From positions 68,293 through 132,292 of the forward strand of contig NZ_JAQTZU010000004.1 of assembly GCF_028687615.1 (NCBI RefSeq): 64,000 nucleotides of DNA. Direction: 5' to 3'. This DNA comes from Methylovulum sp. Lineage in GTDB: Bacteria; Pseudomonadota; Gammaproteobacteria; Methylococcales; Methylomonadaceae. Position numbers and translations under genes: made by a program. Below are positions 41,162 through 48,481 of this stretch, one piece after another; positions within the stretch are counted from its first letter, which is position 1; every line of letters begins with the position of its first letter. Under the pieces are notes generated by a model, which had not been told where the DNA came from, searched no databases, and saw only the letters and a list, made by a program, of their open reading frames with translations.

Positions 41162-41656
41162 ATGAGCTTATCGCCCATCCTGCTTCAAGCCAGTGAGCTT
41201 GGCATCCGTCTTGAAATTGTCAATGGCTTGCATATTTGGGAAGCCCAGCCTGTTTACCGCCACCAGAAACATATTGAGCGTATCGTCAACGGTATCGCCA
41301 AATCGAGTGATCATCAAACTGAGTGTGGATGTGTCCACGCCGTCGATGTGTATATCCAGTTCCCCAATGGCCTAAAACGCCCTGATATTTCCATTTTTTG
41401 CCGCGAACCCAGCGAAGAAGAACAAGATTCTGCACTGACTATGATTCCCGAAGCGGTCATCGAAGTCGTCAGCAAAGGCTATGAAGCCAAAGACCTGGAA
41501 ATTGGCCCGCCTTTTTATTTGTCGCAAGGGGTCAAGGACGTGATTGTCTTCGACCCGCTGACTTTATTAGTCCTGCATGTCCGCAAAGACCGGACGACAC
41601 GGCAGGTGTCGCCCGTTATCATTGAGTTGGAATGTGGTTGTCAGGTTATGGCTTGA
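41162..41656 (+). CDS. Uma2-family (DUF820) nuclease-fold protein
   Basis: A 164-residue protein of the PD-(D/E)XK fold. RPDISIFCRE carries the acidic residue and AVIEVVSKGYEAKDLE the (D/E)-X-K part of the site. Uma2 proteins are abundant in cyanobacteria and some gammaproteobacteria; their role is unsettled, with links to mobile DNA. ACAGG precedes the start. It adjoins a repeat-rich gap, which fits an accessory origin. Confidence 0.82.
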   Translation: MSLSPILLQASELGIRLEIVNGLHIWEAQPVYRHQKHIERIVNGIAKSSDHQTECGCVHAVDVYIQFPNGLKRPDISIFCREPSEEEQDSALTMIPEAVIEVVSKGYEAKDLEIGPPFYLSQGVKDVIVFDPLTLLVLHVRKDRTTRQVSPVIIELECGCQVMA

Positions 41657-42213
41657 TTATCAGCTTATTAACTGATGTTACGCAGACATTTTCTACGATT
41701 TGAAAATAAATAATGAAGAGTCGCTATCGCGACGTTTTTTTAATCGGGTTCTCGCACCCGAAGGCGAGATACTTTCTTTTGCTCCGCCAAAAGAAAGTAT
41801 CCAAAGAAAAGGCGGCCCGGTTGCCGCTGATGTCTTGCGCTGGGCAGGACGGGGTTTGTTACCGTCCGTAACATTTCAAGATACCTACGGGCATATGAGC
41901 GGGACGGGATTTGCAATCCCGTCCCAAACGTTTCAACAATGCTCGACAGTACGGCAAAACGTCAAGGGCGGGTTGAATAACCCGCCCCGCATTCAGCCCC
42001 CCCAATTGCCATACTTGAAGCGGGGAGGAGTTTTGTAATAACGTTTTGAAATATCGACAATCAATCAAAAACGTTATGGAACGGGTCGCTTAAGGCGTCC
42101 ACTGTTGGAACAAACCCGTTCCAGCCTCAGCGGACGGGTTTTCAAAACCCGTCCGACTTGGGGCAACAATTCTGTTGCACTACAAAATGCTTGCACGATA
42201 TGGCTTATTCCGT
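41657..42213. repeat. Repeat- and hairpin-rich intergenic region
   Basis: A 557-base stretch without a gene but with at least five strong inverted repeats: 41769-41800 (ATACTTTCTTTTG arms), 41901-41925 (GGGACGGGATT arms), 41966-41987 (GGGCGGGTT arms), 42078-42122 (GGAACGGGT arms) and 42131-42155 (CGGACGGGTTTT arms). The last four share the core ACGGG or GCGGG. The segment around 41760-41820 resembles a repeat often seen between genes in proteobacteria. Short open frames here are not credible. Confidence 0.75.
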
Positions 42214-43515
42214 TTATTGCCTCTTCTCCAACCAATCCACCAATCTTTCCCCCCATAAACGGCTCAGTTGCAAGGCGCGTTTCAGCAGGGTTTGTAAATG
42301 TGGCAAGCTCGCTAAGGTGAGATTGTGGCATTTATCTGTTAATTCTAATGCCCCGGTTTTTAGCCAATCCCAACGCACTGGGCGGTCACGCACCACCCCG
42401 CGTTTATGTAGCCAGTGCAATAAACCGCTGACATAAAAATACGCCGGACACAACCCTGCAATAAACCACGCAAACCGCCCCATCTCGCCCAAGGCTTCGC
42501 CGGTATGCAAAGGCCACATCCAGGTCATCAGTCTTTCGCCGGAAGAAAACAGGCCAGGGTCGCGGACGCTTTTGATTTGCCCGCTCCAGCGGTCTATCCA
42601 GACCATTGTGAACGGGTGTTTTTGGTTGGCTTCGCCGGATTGGCGTAGGTTGATGCGGTAAGTGCCATTTTCGCCAACGGGCGTGGTCACCCGCCTGAGC
42701 GTGGCCCTAGGAAACGGGCCACGAGCCATGAATTCGGCGGCTTCCAAAGGCACGGGGCGGTTATTGGGCCGTGCGGTGCTTAATACAGGTCTGCCGTTGT
42801 TGCCGTGGCCCATATCTTGTGCGCCTGTCAAGCCTTCCAAGATTTGCGGATAGCTCAATTGCAAGCCGGTAAACGCCAGCACCAACAACGCGCCAGCACT
42901 CAGCAAACCCAGCCAGCGGTGCAAATCCATCAACAAGCGCATCATGCCTTGGTTGACACGCAACGCGAACGCTTGCCGGAAACCTCCCGCCGCAGGCCAC
43001 CATAAATACAAACCTGTGCAGATGGAAAGCATCATCAGCCCACCCAAAACGCCAACCGCTTGCCAGCCGAATTGGTCCAGCTTCAATTGGGTATGCACAT
43101 CCAGTAACCACGTCATCGCCGTACTCCCCCAAAAACGGCTGTCCACCACTTCGGCGGTGTAAGGGTTCACCGACACCATCAGCGGCGCGTAGTAGTCAAA
43201 ATAGGTTTCTTGCGGCTTTTCAAACCAGGCGGTGAGCATTTCATTAGGCGATTGCGGCATCTCCAGCGTCCAACTGCCGTGCCGGTCCGGGTGGGCGGCT
43301 TTCACGGCGGCGACGATTTTGTCTAAGGATTGGTATTGCCCTTGCGGGTTTTCAATCACCAGCTTTGGGTTCAGCAAGGTGTCAAGCTCGGCACGGTAAA
43401 CGTTCAGGCTTCCGGTCAGCCCTATCAAGGCAAAGAAAAACCCGCCCCAAAGTGCGATATACAGATGGACTTTAAGCCAAAGTGCGCGGGTGAAATAGTT
43501 TGCTAATCTGGGCAT
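42214..43515 (-). CDS. PepSY-associated membrane protein
   Basis: A 433-residue inner-membrane protein with four main helices: about 15-38 (LYIALWGGFFFALIGLTGS), 150-173, 195-218 and 345-367. The periplasmic part between helices 1 and 2 has PepSY-like segments. Conserved His residues sit at helix ends (KVHLY, LLDVHTQL, LMDLHRWLGLLS, WPLHTGEALG), consistent with heme ligands as proposed for the iron-uptake-linked reductases of this family. A remnant of a paralogue lies at 61674. A role in iron or copper reduction is inferred. Confidence 0.82.
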   Translation of the reverse strand: MPRLANYFTRALWLKVHLYIALWGGFFFALIGLTGSLNVYRAELDTLLNPKLVIENPQGQYQSLDKIVAAVKAAHPDRHGSWTLEMPQSPNEMLTAWFEKPQETYFDYYAPLMVSVNPYTAEVVDSRFWGSTAMTWLLDVHTQLKLDQFGWQAVGVLGGLMMLSICTGLYLWWPAAGGFRQAFALRVNQGMMRLLMDLHRWLGLLSAGALLVLAFTGLQLSYPQILEGLTGAQDMGHGNNGRPVLSTARPNNRPVPLEAAEFMARGPFPRATLRRVTTPVGENGTYRINLRQSGEANQKHPFTMVWIDRWSGQIKSVRDPGLFSSGERLMTWMWPLHTGEALGEMGRFAWFIAGLCPAYFYVSGLLHWLHKRGVVRDRPVRWDWLKTGALELTDKCHNLTLASLPHLQTLLKRALQLSRLWGERLVDWLEKRQ

Positions 43516-43546
43516 GGGAAAGTAAATGATTGAAATCGTGGAAGCC

Positions 43547-43579
43547 AGACCTTTCAGGTTTTAAAAACCTGAAAGGTCT
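43547..43579. repeat. 33-bp dispersed palindrome
   Basis: AGACCTTTCAGGTTT (43547-43561) and its complement (43565-43579) with a 3-base centre. Same element as at 48978 and 57046, variant at 13422. It lies between two genes facing away from each other. Confidence 0.85.
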
Positions 43580-43629
43580 TCAATGGCATAATAACAGCAA
43601 ACGTGTTTGCTTACCCTGTGTGATACCTG

Positions 43630-44568
43630 ATGGATACCCCTCCCTTATTTTACCCCAAAGATTTTATCGAAACCGCCGAAGGGCTGTTATTTGCCGTGGT
43701 GGCGCACGGCATTGAAGACGGCAAGGTCTTGTGTTTTTTGCGTTATGTGTTGGAAGATTCGGGCTGGAAGAAATACCCCACCCATGCCGCCAATACCCAT
43801 TTGCAAGCCCATCATCCACATTATCTGCATTTTTCCACGCGCCTCGCCGCCGATTTACACGCGGTTGCCATTGAGAAAATCACCAAGCACTACCAGCCGC
43901 GCAGCCGTTTGGCAGCGATTATGCAAACGTCGCCAGACAATGCGGTGGAACAGGATGTCTATCAACTGGGGCGGTTATTGCAACAACACGGCTTGGATTT
44001 GGCGAATCTGGGCGTAACCGGTTCAATACTCGCAGGTGTACAAAACGCCGCCTCGGATATTGACTTGGTGTGTTACGACCGCACGACCTTCCAACTTTGC
44101 CGTACCTTGGTGCGCGATTTGATCGCACTAGGCAAATTGGCTGATTTGACGGAAACCGATTGGCAACAATCCTACCAACGCCGCGAAGCCGATTTAAGCT
44201 ACGAAGAATATCGTTGGCATGAACGGCGCAAGCATAACAAGGCGTTGATTAACGGACGAAAGTTTGACCTTAGCTTGCTCAATGTTGATGACGGCGAAGA
44301 AGGCGATTGCCAGAAACTCGCGGCAATCACGGTGCAATGCCAAATTATTGACGACACTTATGGCTTTGATTATCCGGCACGATTTGTGGTTGACCATCCG
44401 ACCATCCAAACCATCATCAGCTTCACCGCCACCTACATCGGTCAGGCATTTACTGGTGAATGGGTTGAAGTGTCCGGTATTTTGGAACAAACGGCAAAGG
44501 GTTTGCAACGGATAGTCGTGGGTTCTAATCGGGAAGCGCGGGGGGAGTATATTAAGGTTAAACGTTAA
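43630..44568 (+). CDS. Nucleotidyltransferase-fold protein
   Basis: A 312-residue protein. Residues 130-150 read LGVTGSILAGVQNAASDIDLVCY, the GS-X-D-X-D site of the polymerase-beta-type nucleotidyltransferase fold. The N-terminal 110 residues are a separate domain of unknown type, and the C-terminal part (TATYIGQAFTGEWVEVSGIL) looks like a small beta domain. Similar proteins are best known from archaea (predicted nucleotidyltransferase, COG1665 type) and are rarer in bacteria. No antitoxin-like partner is adjacent. The substrate is unknown. Confidence 0.7.
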   Translation: MDTPPLFYPKDFIETAEGLLFAVVAHGIEDGKVLCFLRYVLEDSGWKKYPTHAANTHLQAHHPHYLHFSTRLAADLHAVAIEKITKHYQPRSRLAAIMQTSPDNAVEQDVYQLGRLLQQHGLDLANLGVTGSILAGVQNAASDIDLVCYDRTTFQLCRTLVRDLIALGKLADLTETDWQQSYQRREADLSYEEYRWHERRKHNKALINGRKFDLSLLNVDDGEEGDCQKLAAITVQCQIIDDTYGFDYPARFVVDHPTIQTIISFTATYIGQAFTGEWVEVSGILEQTAKGLQRIVVGSNREARGEYIKVKR

Positions 44569-44641
44569 TTTGGAATTGCCAAAGAACAGGTTAAGCAAGC
44601 TAACAGCTTGATGATGAAATTTTGATGGTGAAATAAAGAAA

Positions 44642-44667
44642 CCCGGCCTGTTTGCAAACAAGCCGGG
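44642..44667 (-). terminator. Hairpin between convergent genes
   Basis: CCCGGCCTGTTT (44642-44653) pairs with AAACAAGCCGGG (44656-44667) with one wobble. On the minus strand a T-rich tail follows, so it most likely ends the lectin-like transcript. Confidence 0.7.
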
Positions 44668-44688
44668 CGGTGTTGTTATCAATCGTTG

Positions 44689-45708
44689 TTAAAACGGTGC
44701 TTGATTCGAATATAAGCCAGTTTTACTGTCACGAATTTGTGCCAGTGCCTTTCCAGTGGTTTTTTCGATGCCTAAGACAACGATTTCACTAGCACCGTTT
44801 CCATTTGCATCAGGCGAAGCACTAATCGCTTTGGCCTTGAAAGTTGAGTTCAAAAAAACGAAATTTTTCAATACAACGGCATTATTTTTGGCATCTTTGA
44901 TTTGAACGACAGGCACTTCCACACCGTTGGATACATACGTATATAACACACCAATTTCCGGTATGCCATTGGCATTGATATCCTCCAACGCCACCAAACC
45001 TTGCGGTGGCAAAAAATTGGTCGCAAAGGTCAAGGTGCTCAATACCAGGTCGGTCAACGGGTCTTTGATTTGTACCGTGTGTTTGCCGGTTTTGTAATCA
45101 ACGAACAAACCCGCAATTTCATCCACACCATTTTTGTTTAAATCGGGAACCAGCGCGGTGCCGATATAGTTTTGGGTGCTCCATTCGCAGATGTAGCCAA
45201 AATCTTCAGCACTAGAAAAAGTGTCATACCAACCACCTTGAATTCCGCTCCATGTACCACCTCGCATTGCAAGATAATCTTCGCCATCCCTGTCATCCGG
45301 TTCTTGATAACCCCAGTGTTCATAACTAAACGGCTCACCCGTAATCCATCCCCAATTAAATTGGGAAGCGGCATCAGTGCCCCCAATGTGATACCAGTTA
45401 TTGGTGCTTCGATCTGCTAGAAGTTTACTATAGATAAAACCTTGCTCCTCTTGGCTAGTGATGGTCGCCAAATGTCCGCTGAGGCTGGCACAGGCTGTTT
45501 TGGCATTGCTCCAAATGACGGAACCGCGTTCAAAACGTTGGTAATAATGCCCGTTGGTGTTCCAAAGAATCTTGGCAGAATCCGCCGCTAGGACGCTGTT
45601 AGTGAACAATACGCCAACGACTATAGCCCCCCCCCCCAGTGCAATTTTTCTAATCGCCTGAGCCAAAATAAGCCCTGCTGACACATTGATTTGTTGTTTA
45701 CTAAGCAT
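44689..45708 (-). CDS. Exported C-type lectin-like protein
   Basis: A 339-residue exported protein. Signal region: residues 1-41 (cleavage near VLA-AD). A C-type lectin-like domain spans about 46-178: HYYQRFERGSVIWSNAKTAC, HLATITSQEEQGFI, WGWITGEPFSYEHWG, QEPDDRDGEDYLAM and FGYICEW. The tail has three repeats of the form PDLNKNGVDEIAGL, EDINANGIPEIGVL and PDANGNGASEIVVL, each a calcium-type Asp/Asn loop. AAGGA precedes the ATG. A run of 11 G lies in codons 24-28, which could switch expression by slippage. Binding target unknown. Confidence 0.8.
   Translation of the reverse strand: MLSKQQINVSAGLILAQAIRKIALGGGAIVVGVLFTNSVLAADSAKILWNTNGHYYQRFERGSVIWSNAKTACASLSGHLATITSQEEQGFIYSKLLADRSTNNWYHIGGTDAASQFNWGWITGEPFSYEHWGYQEPDDRDGEDYLAMRGGTWSGIQGGWYDTFSSAEDFGYICEWSTQNYIGTALVPDLNKNGVDEIAGLFVDYKTGKHTVQIKDPLTDLVLSTLTFATNFLPPQGLVALEDINANGIPEIGVLYTYVSNGVEVPVVQIKDAKNNAVVLKNFVFLNSTFKAKAISASPDANGNGASEIVVLGIEKTTGKALAQIRDSKTGLYSNQAPF
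45627..45637 (-). repeat. G11 homopolymer in the lectin-like gene
   Basis: Eleven C on the plus strand (G on the coding strand) encode L-GGG-A at residues 24-28 of the signal region. A change of one base shifts the frame before the mature protein begins. It is the longest homopolymer of G or C noticed in the window. Confidence 0.9.
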
Positions 45709-45904
45709 AATTTTTCCTTGTTGGTTTTTAAATACGGCGGAATGGTTTACTTATGAAGAACAGGCGGCAATCTTGCGAACAAACTGCCGCACCCGAAAAT
45801 TCTTCGTCACTGACACTAACAGATGCAGTTAGCACGGTCAATATCATTATTGTGTAGGTAGCCGTTGACTTTGAATGTAAGGCGGCTTAAATCTATATAT
45901 TTTG

Positions 45905-46133
45905 GGAGTACAAACCTAGTACTCAGTCATTTTTAGTTTGACGGGTATTTCGTAGGCCGGAATAAGCCCGTTCGAGCGATAGCAAGAACGGGTGTTTCCG
46001 GCAAACATCCGCTTCTAATGCCGGAAACATCCACCCTGCGCTACGCACGGGCGGCCTTATTTATGCCCTGCGGGTATTCCGGCCTACGTCAACCCGACAA
46101 TTCAACACTGACTGAGTACTAGGTTTGTACTCC
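45905..46133. repeat. 229-bp nested palindromic element
   Basis: Outer 25-bp perfect inverted arms (45905-45929 and 46109-46133; core CCTAGTACTCAGTCA) enclose inner arms CGTAGGCCGGAATA (45951-45964) and its complement. A 16-bp core TTATGCCCTGCGGGTA in the right half also occurs in the next element. No open frame. It resembles a MITE or a large cruciform-forming repeat. Confidence 0.75.
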
Positions 46134-46172
46134 TCAACAGTTATTCTTTAAACGGTCAAGTTTATTTCGTCC

Positions 46173-46444
46173 CCACGCTACGGCGTACCCGCAGGGCATA
46201 AATCACTGCCCACAGTTAAGAGATTATTACTATTTTTCAATAAGATAATTATAGGATGTGCCGACGACAGGAGGCGCATCCATCGCGTAAAAACTCGACA
46301 GATGTGCTTCGTTCCTTTTATGCCCTGTGGGTACAGCACATCCTATATCTAGGTTCAATCAATTATTCATAACACCATAATTATTAATAACTTCCCTTAA
46401 CTGTAGGCAGTGATTTATGCCCTGCGGGTACGCCGTAGCGTGGA
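46173..46444. repeat. 272-bp element with 48-bp inverted arms
   Basis: Arms at 46173-46220 and 46397-46444 are complementary at 47 of 48 positions (core ATTTATGCCCTGCGGGTACG). Inside, TAGGATGTGC (46252-46261) pairs with GCACATCCTA (46336-46345), and a variant of the core (TTATGCCCTGTGGGTAC) repeats at 46319-46335. It lies in the 5' region of proS. Confidence 0.78.
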
Positions 46445-46568
46445 AACGATAAAAGGGCTATCGCTGCCCCCCCTAATCATCATGAATATCCGACAAAACC
46501 CGCAAACACTTGGGAAGCCAGCAAAAATCTGTAAAATACCCGCTTTTTATTGGCAAACTGTAATCATC

Positions 46569-48278
46569 ATGCACACAACCCAGTTCCCCCTCAACACCGT
46601 CAAAGAAACTCCTGCCGATGCCGAAATTATCAGCCACCAACTGATGATACGCGCCGGGCTCATCCGCAAACTCGCCGCCGGGCTGTATACCTGGCTGCCG
46701 CTGGGCCTGCGGGTGCTGCACAAGGTCGAAAAAATCACCCGCGAGGAAATGGAAAAAGCCGGGGCGTTGGAAGTGCTGATGCCGACTTTGCAACCGGCTG
46801 AATTGTGGCAGGAAACCGGACGCTGGGAACAATACGGCCCGGAATTGGCGCGTTTGAAAGACCGCCATGACCGTGATTTTTGTTTAGGCCCCACGCATGA
46901 GGAAATCATCACCGATTTGGCGCGTAACGAATTGAAAAGTTACAAACAATTGCCGATCACCTATTACCAGATCCAAACCAAAATCCGCGACGAAATCCGC
47001 CCCCGTTTCGGCGTAATGCGCTCGCGCGAATTCATCATGAAAGACGCCTATTCCTTCCATTTGGACCAGGCTTCCTTGCAAGAAACTTACGAGGTCATGT
47101 ACCGCGCTTACACCAATATCTTCAACCAGTTTGGCCTGAAATTCCGCGCGGTGATCGCCGATTCCGGCTCGATAGGCGGGGCGGTGTCGCACGAGTTCCA
47201 TGTCTTGGCGGATTCCGGCGAAGACGGGATTGCGTTCTCAACGATAAGTGAGTATGCAGCGAATGTCGAAAAAGCCGAAGCCCTTGCACCCACAGGCACA
47301 CGCCCTGCCCCAACTTCGGAAATGGTGTTGGTTGATACGCCTGAGCAGCACAGCATTGACGAAGTCTGTGCGTTTTTGTCGATTCCGGCGACCCAATGCC
47401 TGAAGACCTTGATCGTCAAAGGCGAAGCAGAAAACACTTTGGTCGCCCTGCTACTGCGCGGCGACCATGAATTGAACACCATCAAAGCCGAAAAACTCGC
47501 GGGCGTATTTTCACCGTTGACATTCGCCAGCGAAGCAGAAATCATCGCCGCGTGTGGTTGCAAACCTGGCTCTATCGGCCCCATCGGCTTGGCTATGCCC
47601 ATTATTGCCGACCGTAGCGTACCCTTGATGGCGGATTTTGTCTGCGGCGCGAACCAAGACGGCAAACATATTCAAGGTGTCAATTGGGAACGTGACCTGC
47701 CCGTACCCGAAACCGCCGATTTGCGCACCGTGGTGGAAGGCGACCTTAGCCCCGACGGCAAAGGCCACCTCACCTTGGCGCGTGGTATCGAAGTCGGGCA
47801 CATCTTCCAGCTCGGCACCAAATACAGCGGTGCCATGAAAGCGGGCATCATCAACGAAGGCGGCAAACACCAAATCATGCTGATGGGCTGTTACGGCATC
47901 GGCATTTCCCGTGTCGTCGCGGCGGCAATCGAGCAAAACCATGACGGGCGCGGCATCATCTGGCCGAAAAATCTCGCCCCGTTCCAAGTCGCCATCTTGC
48001 CGATGAACATGCACAAATCCGAACGCCTGCGGGCTTTGGTGGAAACCTTGTATCAGGATTTGCAAACCGCAGGCCTGGAAGTGTTGCTGGACGACCGCAA
48101 AGTCCGCGCCGGCTTCATGTTCTCGGACATGGAATTGATCGGCATCCCGCATTGCATCGTCGTGGGTGACAGAAGCCTGGATGACGGGATTGTGGAATAC
48201 AAAAGCCGGACTTCAAAAGAGAATGAAGAGTTTGCTTTGGTAGATGTGCTTGAGTTTATTAAGAGCAAATTAGCCTGA
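46569..48278 (+). CDS. proS: Prolyl-tRNA synthetase
   Basis: A 569-residue class II synthetase of the long bacterial type with the editing (INS) domain. Motifs: [32 protein letters not shown] in part at the start, motif 2 around [21 protein letters not shown] [11 protein letters not shown], the INS domain (about 225-390), motif 3 [13 protein letters not shown], and the anticodon-binding domain at the end. ATG at 46569 matches family starts; the frame is open further up through the palindromic element, but that part is not conserved. The start has no strong ribosome site. Confidence 0.96.
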   Translation: MHTTQFPLNTVKETPADAEIISHQLMIRAGLIRKLAAGLYTWLPLGLRVLHKVEKITREEMEKAGALEVLMPTLQPAELWQETGRWEQYGPELARLKDRHDRDFCLGPTHEEIITDLARNELKSYKQLPITYYQIQTKIRDEIRPRFGVMRSREFIMKDAYSFHLDQASLQETYEVMYRAYTNIFNQFGLKFRAVIADSGSIGGAVSHEFHVLADSGEDGIAFSTISEYAANVEKAEALAPTGTRPAPTSEMVLVDTPEQHSIDEVCAFLSIPATQCLKTLIVKGEAENTLVALLLRGDHELNTIKAEKLAGVFSPLTFASEAEIIAACGCKPGSIGPIGLAMPIIADRSVPLMADFVCGANQDGKHIQGVNWERDLPVPETADLRTVVEGDLSPDGKGHLTLARGIEVGHIFQLGTKYSGAMKAGIINEGGKHQIMLMGCYGIGISRVVAAAIEQNHDGRGIIWPKNLAPFQVAILPMNMHKSERLRALVETLYQDLQTAGLEVLLDDRKVRAGFMFSDMELIGIPHCIVVGDRSLDDGIVEYKSRTSKENEEFALVDVLEFIKSKLA

Positions 48279-48320
48279 GTTGTTGACGGTTATACTTTAA
48301 CCGGCCAGGTTTCGGTTTTT

Positions 48321-48369
48321 GGAGCGTGGTCATCTTGACCGCAACCAGCGGGCAGGATGCCCGCGCTCC
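48321..48369. repeat. Small nested inverted repeat after proS
   Basis: GGAGCG (48321-48326) and CGCTCC (48364-48369) enclose a second stem GCGGGC/GCCCGC. Looks like an intergenic repeat; there is no T-tract, so terminator function is unclear. The rest of the 200-base gap between proS and nasA shows nothing. Confidence 0.45.
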
Positions 48370-48481
48370 TTGCAAGGTATTGGCTTGTCCTTTCCAAAAT
48401 AAGATGTGCTGAACGCAAGTAAAGCACATCGGCGGACAATCCTTACCAGTCCGAAACAACTCGTATAAGGCAAACCGTCTA

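Noticed and set aside
41700..42038. Plus-strand gene in the hairpin-rich gap
   Set aside because: The frame runs through several inverted repeats, lacks a ribosome site and has no protein-like composition.
46410..46568. Extended N-terminus for ProS
   Set aside because: The upstream frame passes through the palindromic element and is not conserved; the family start is [13 protein letters not shown].
48321..48369. Terminator of proS
   Set aside because: Stems are present but no T-tract follows on either strand, so only a repeat is claimed.
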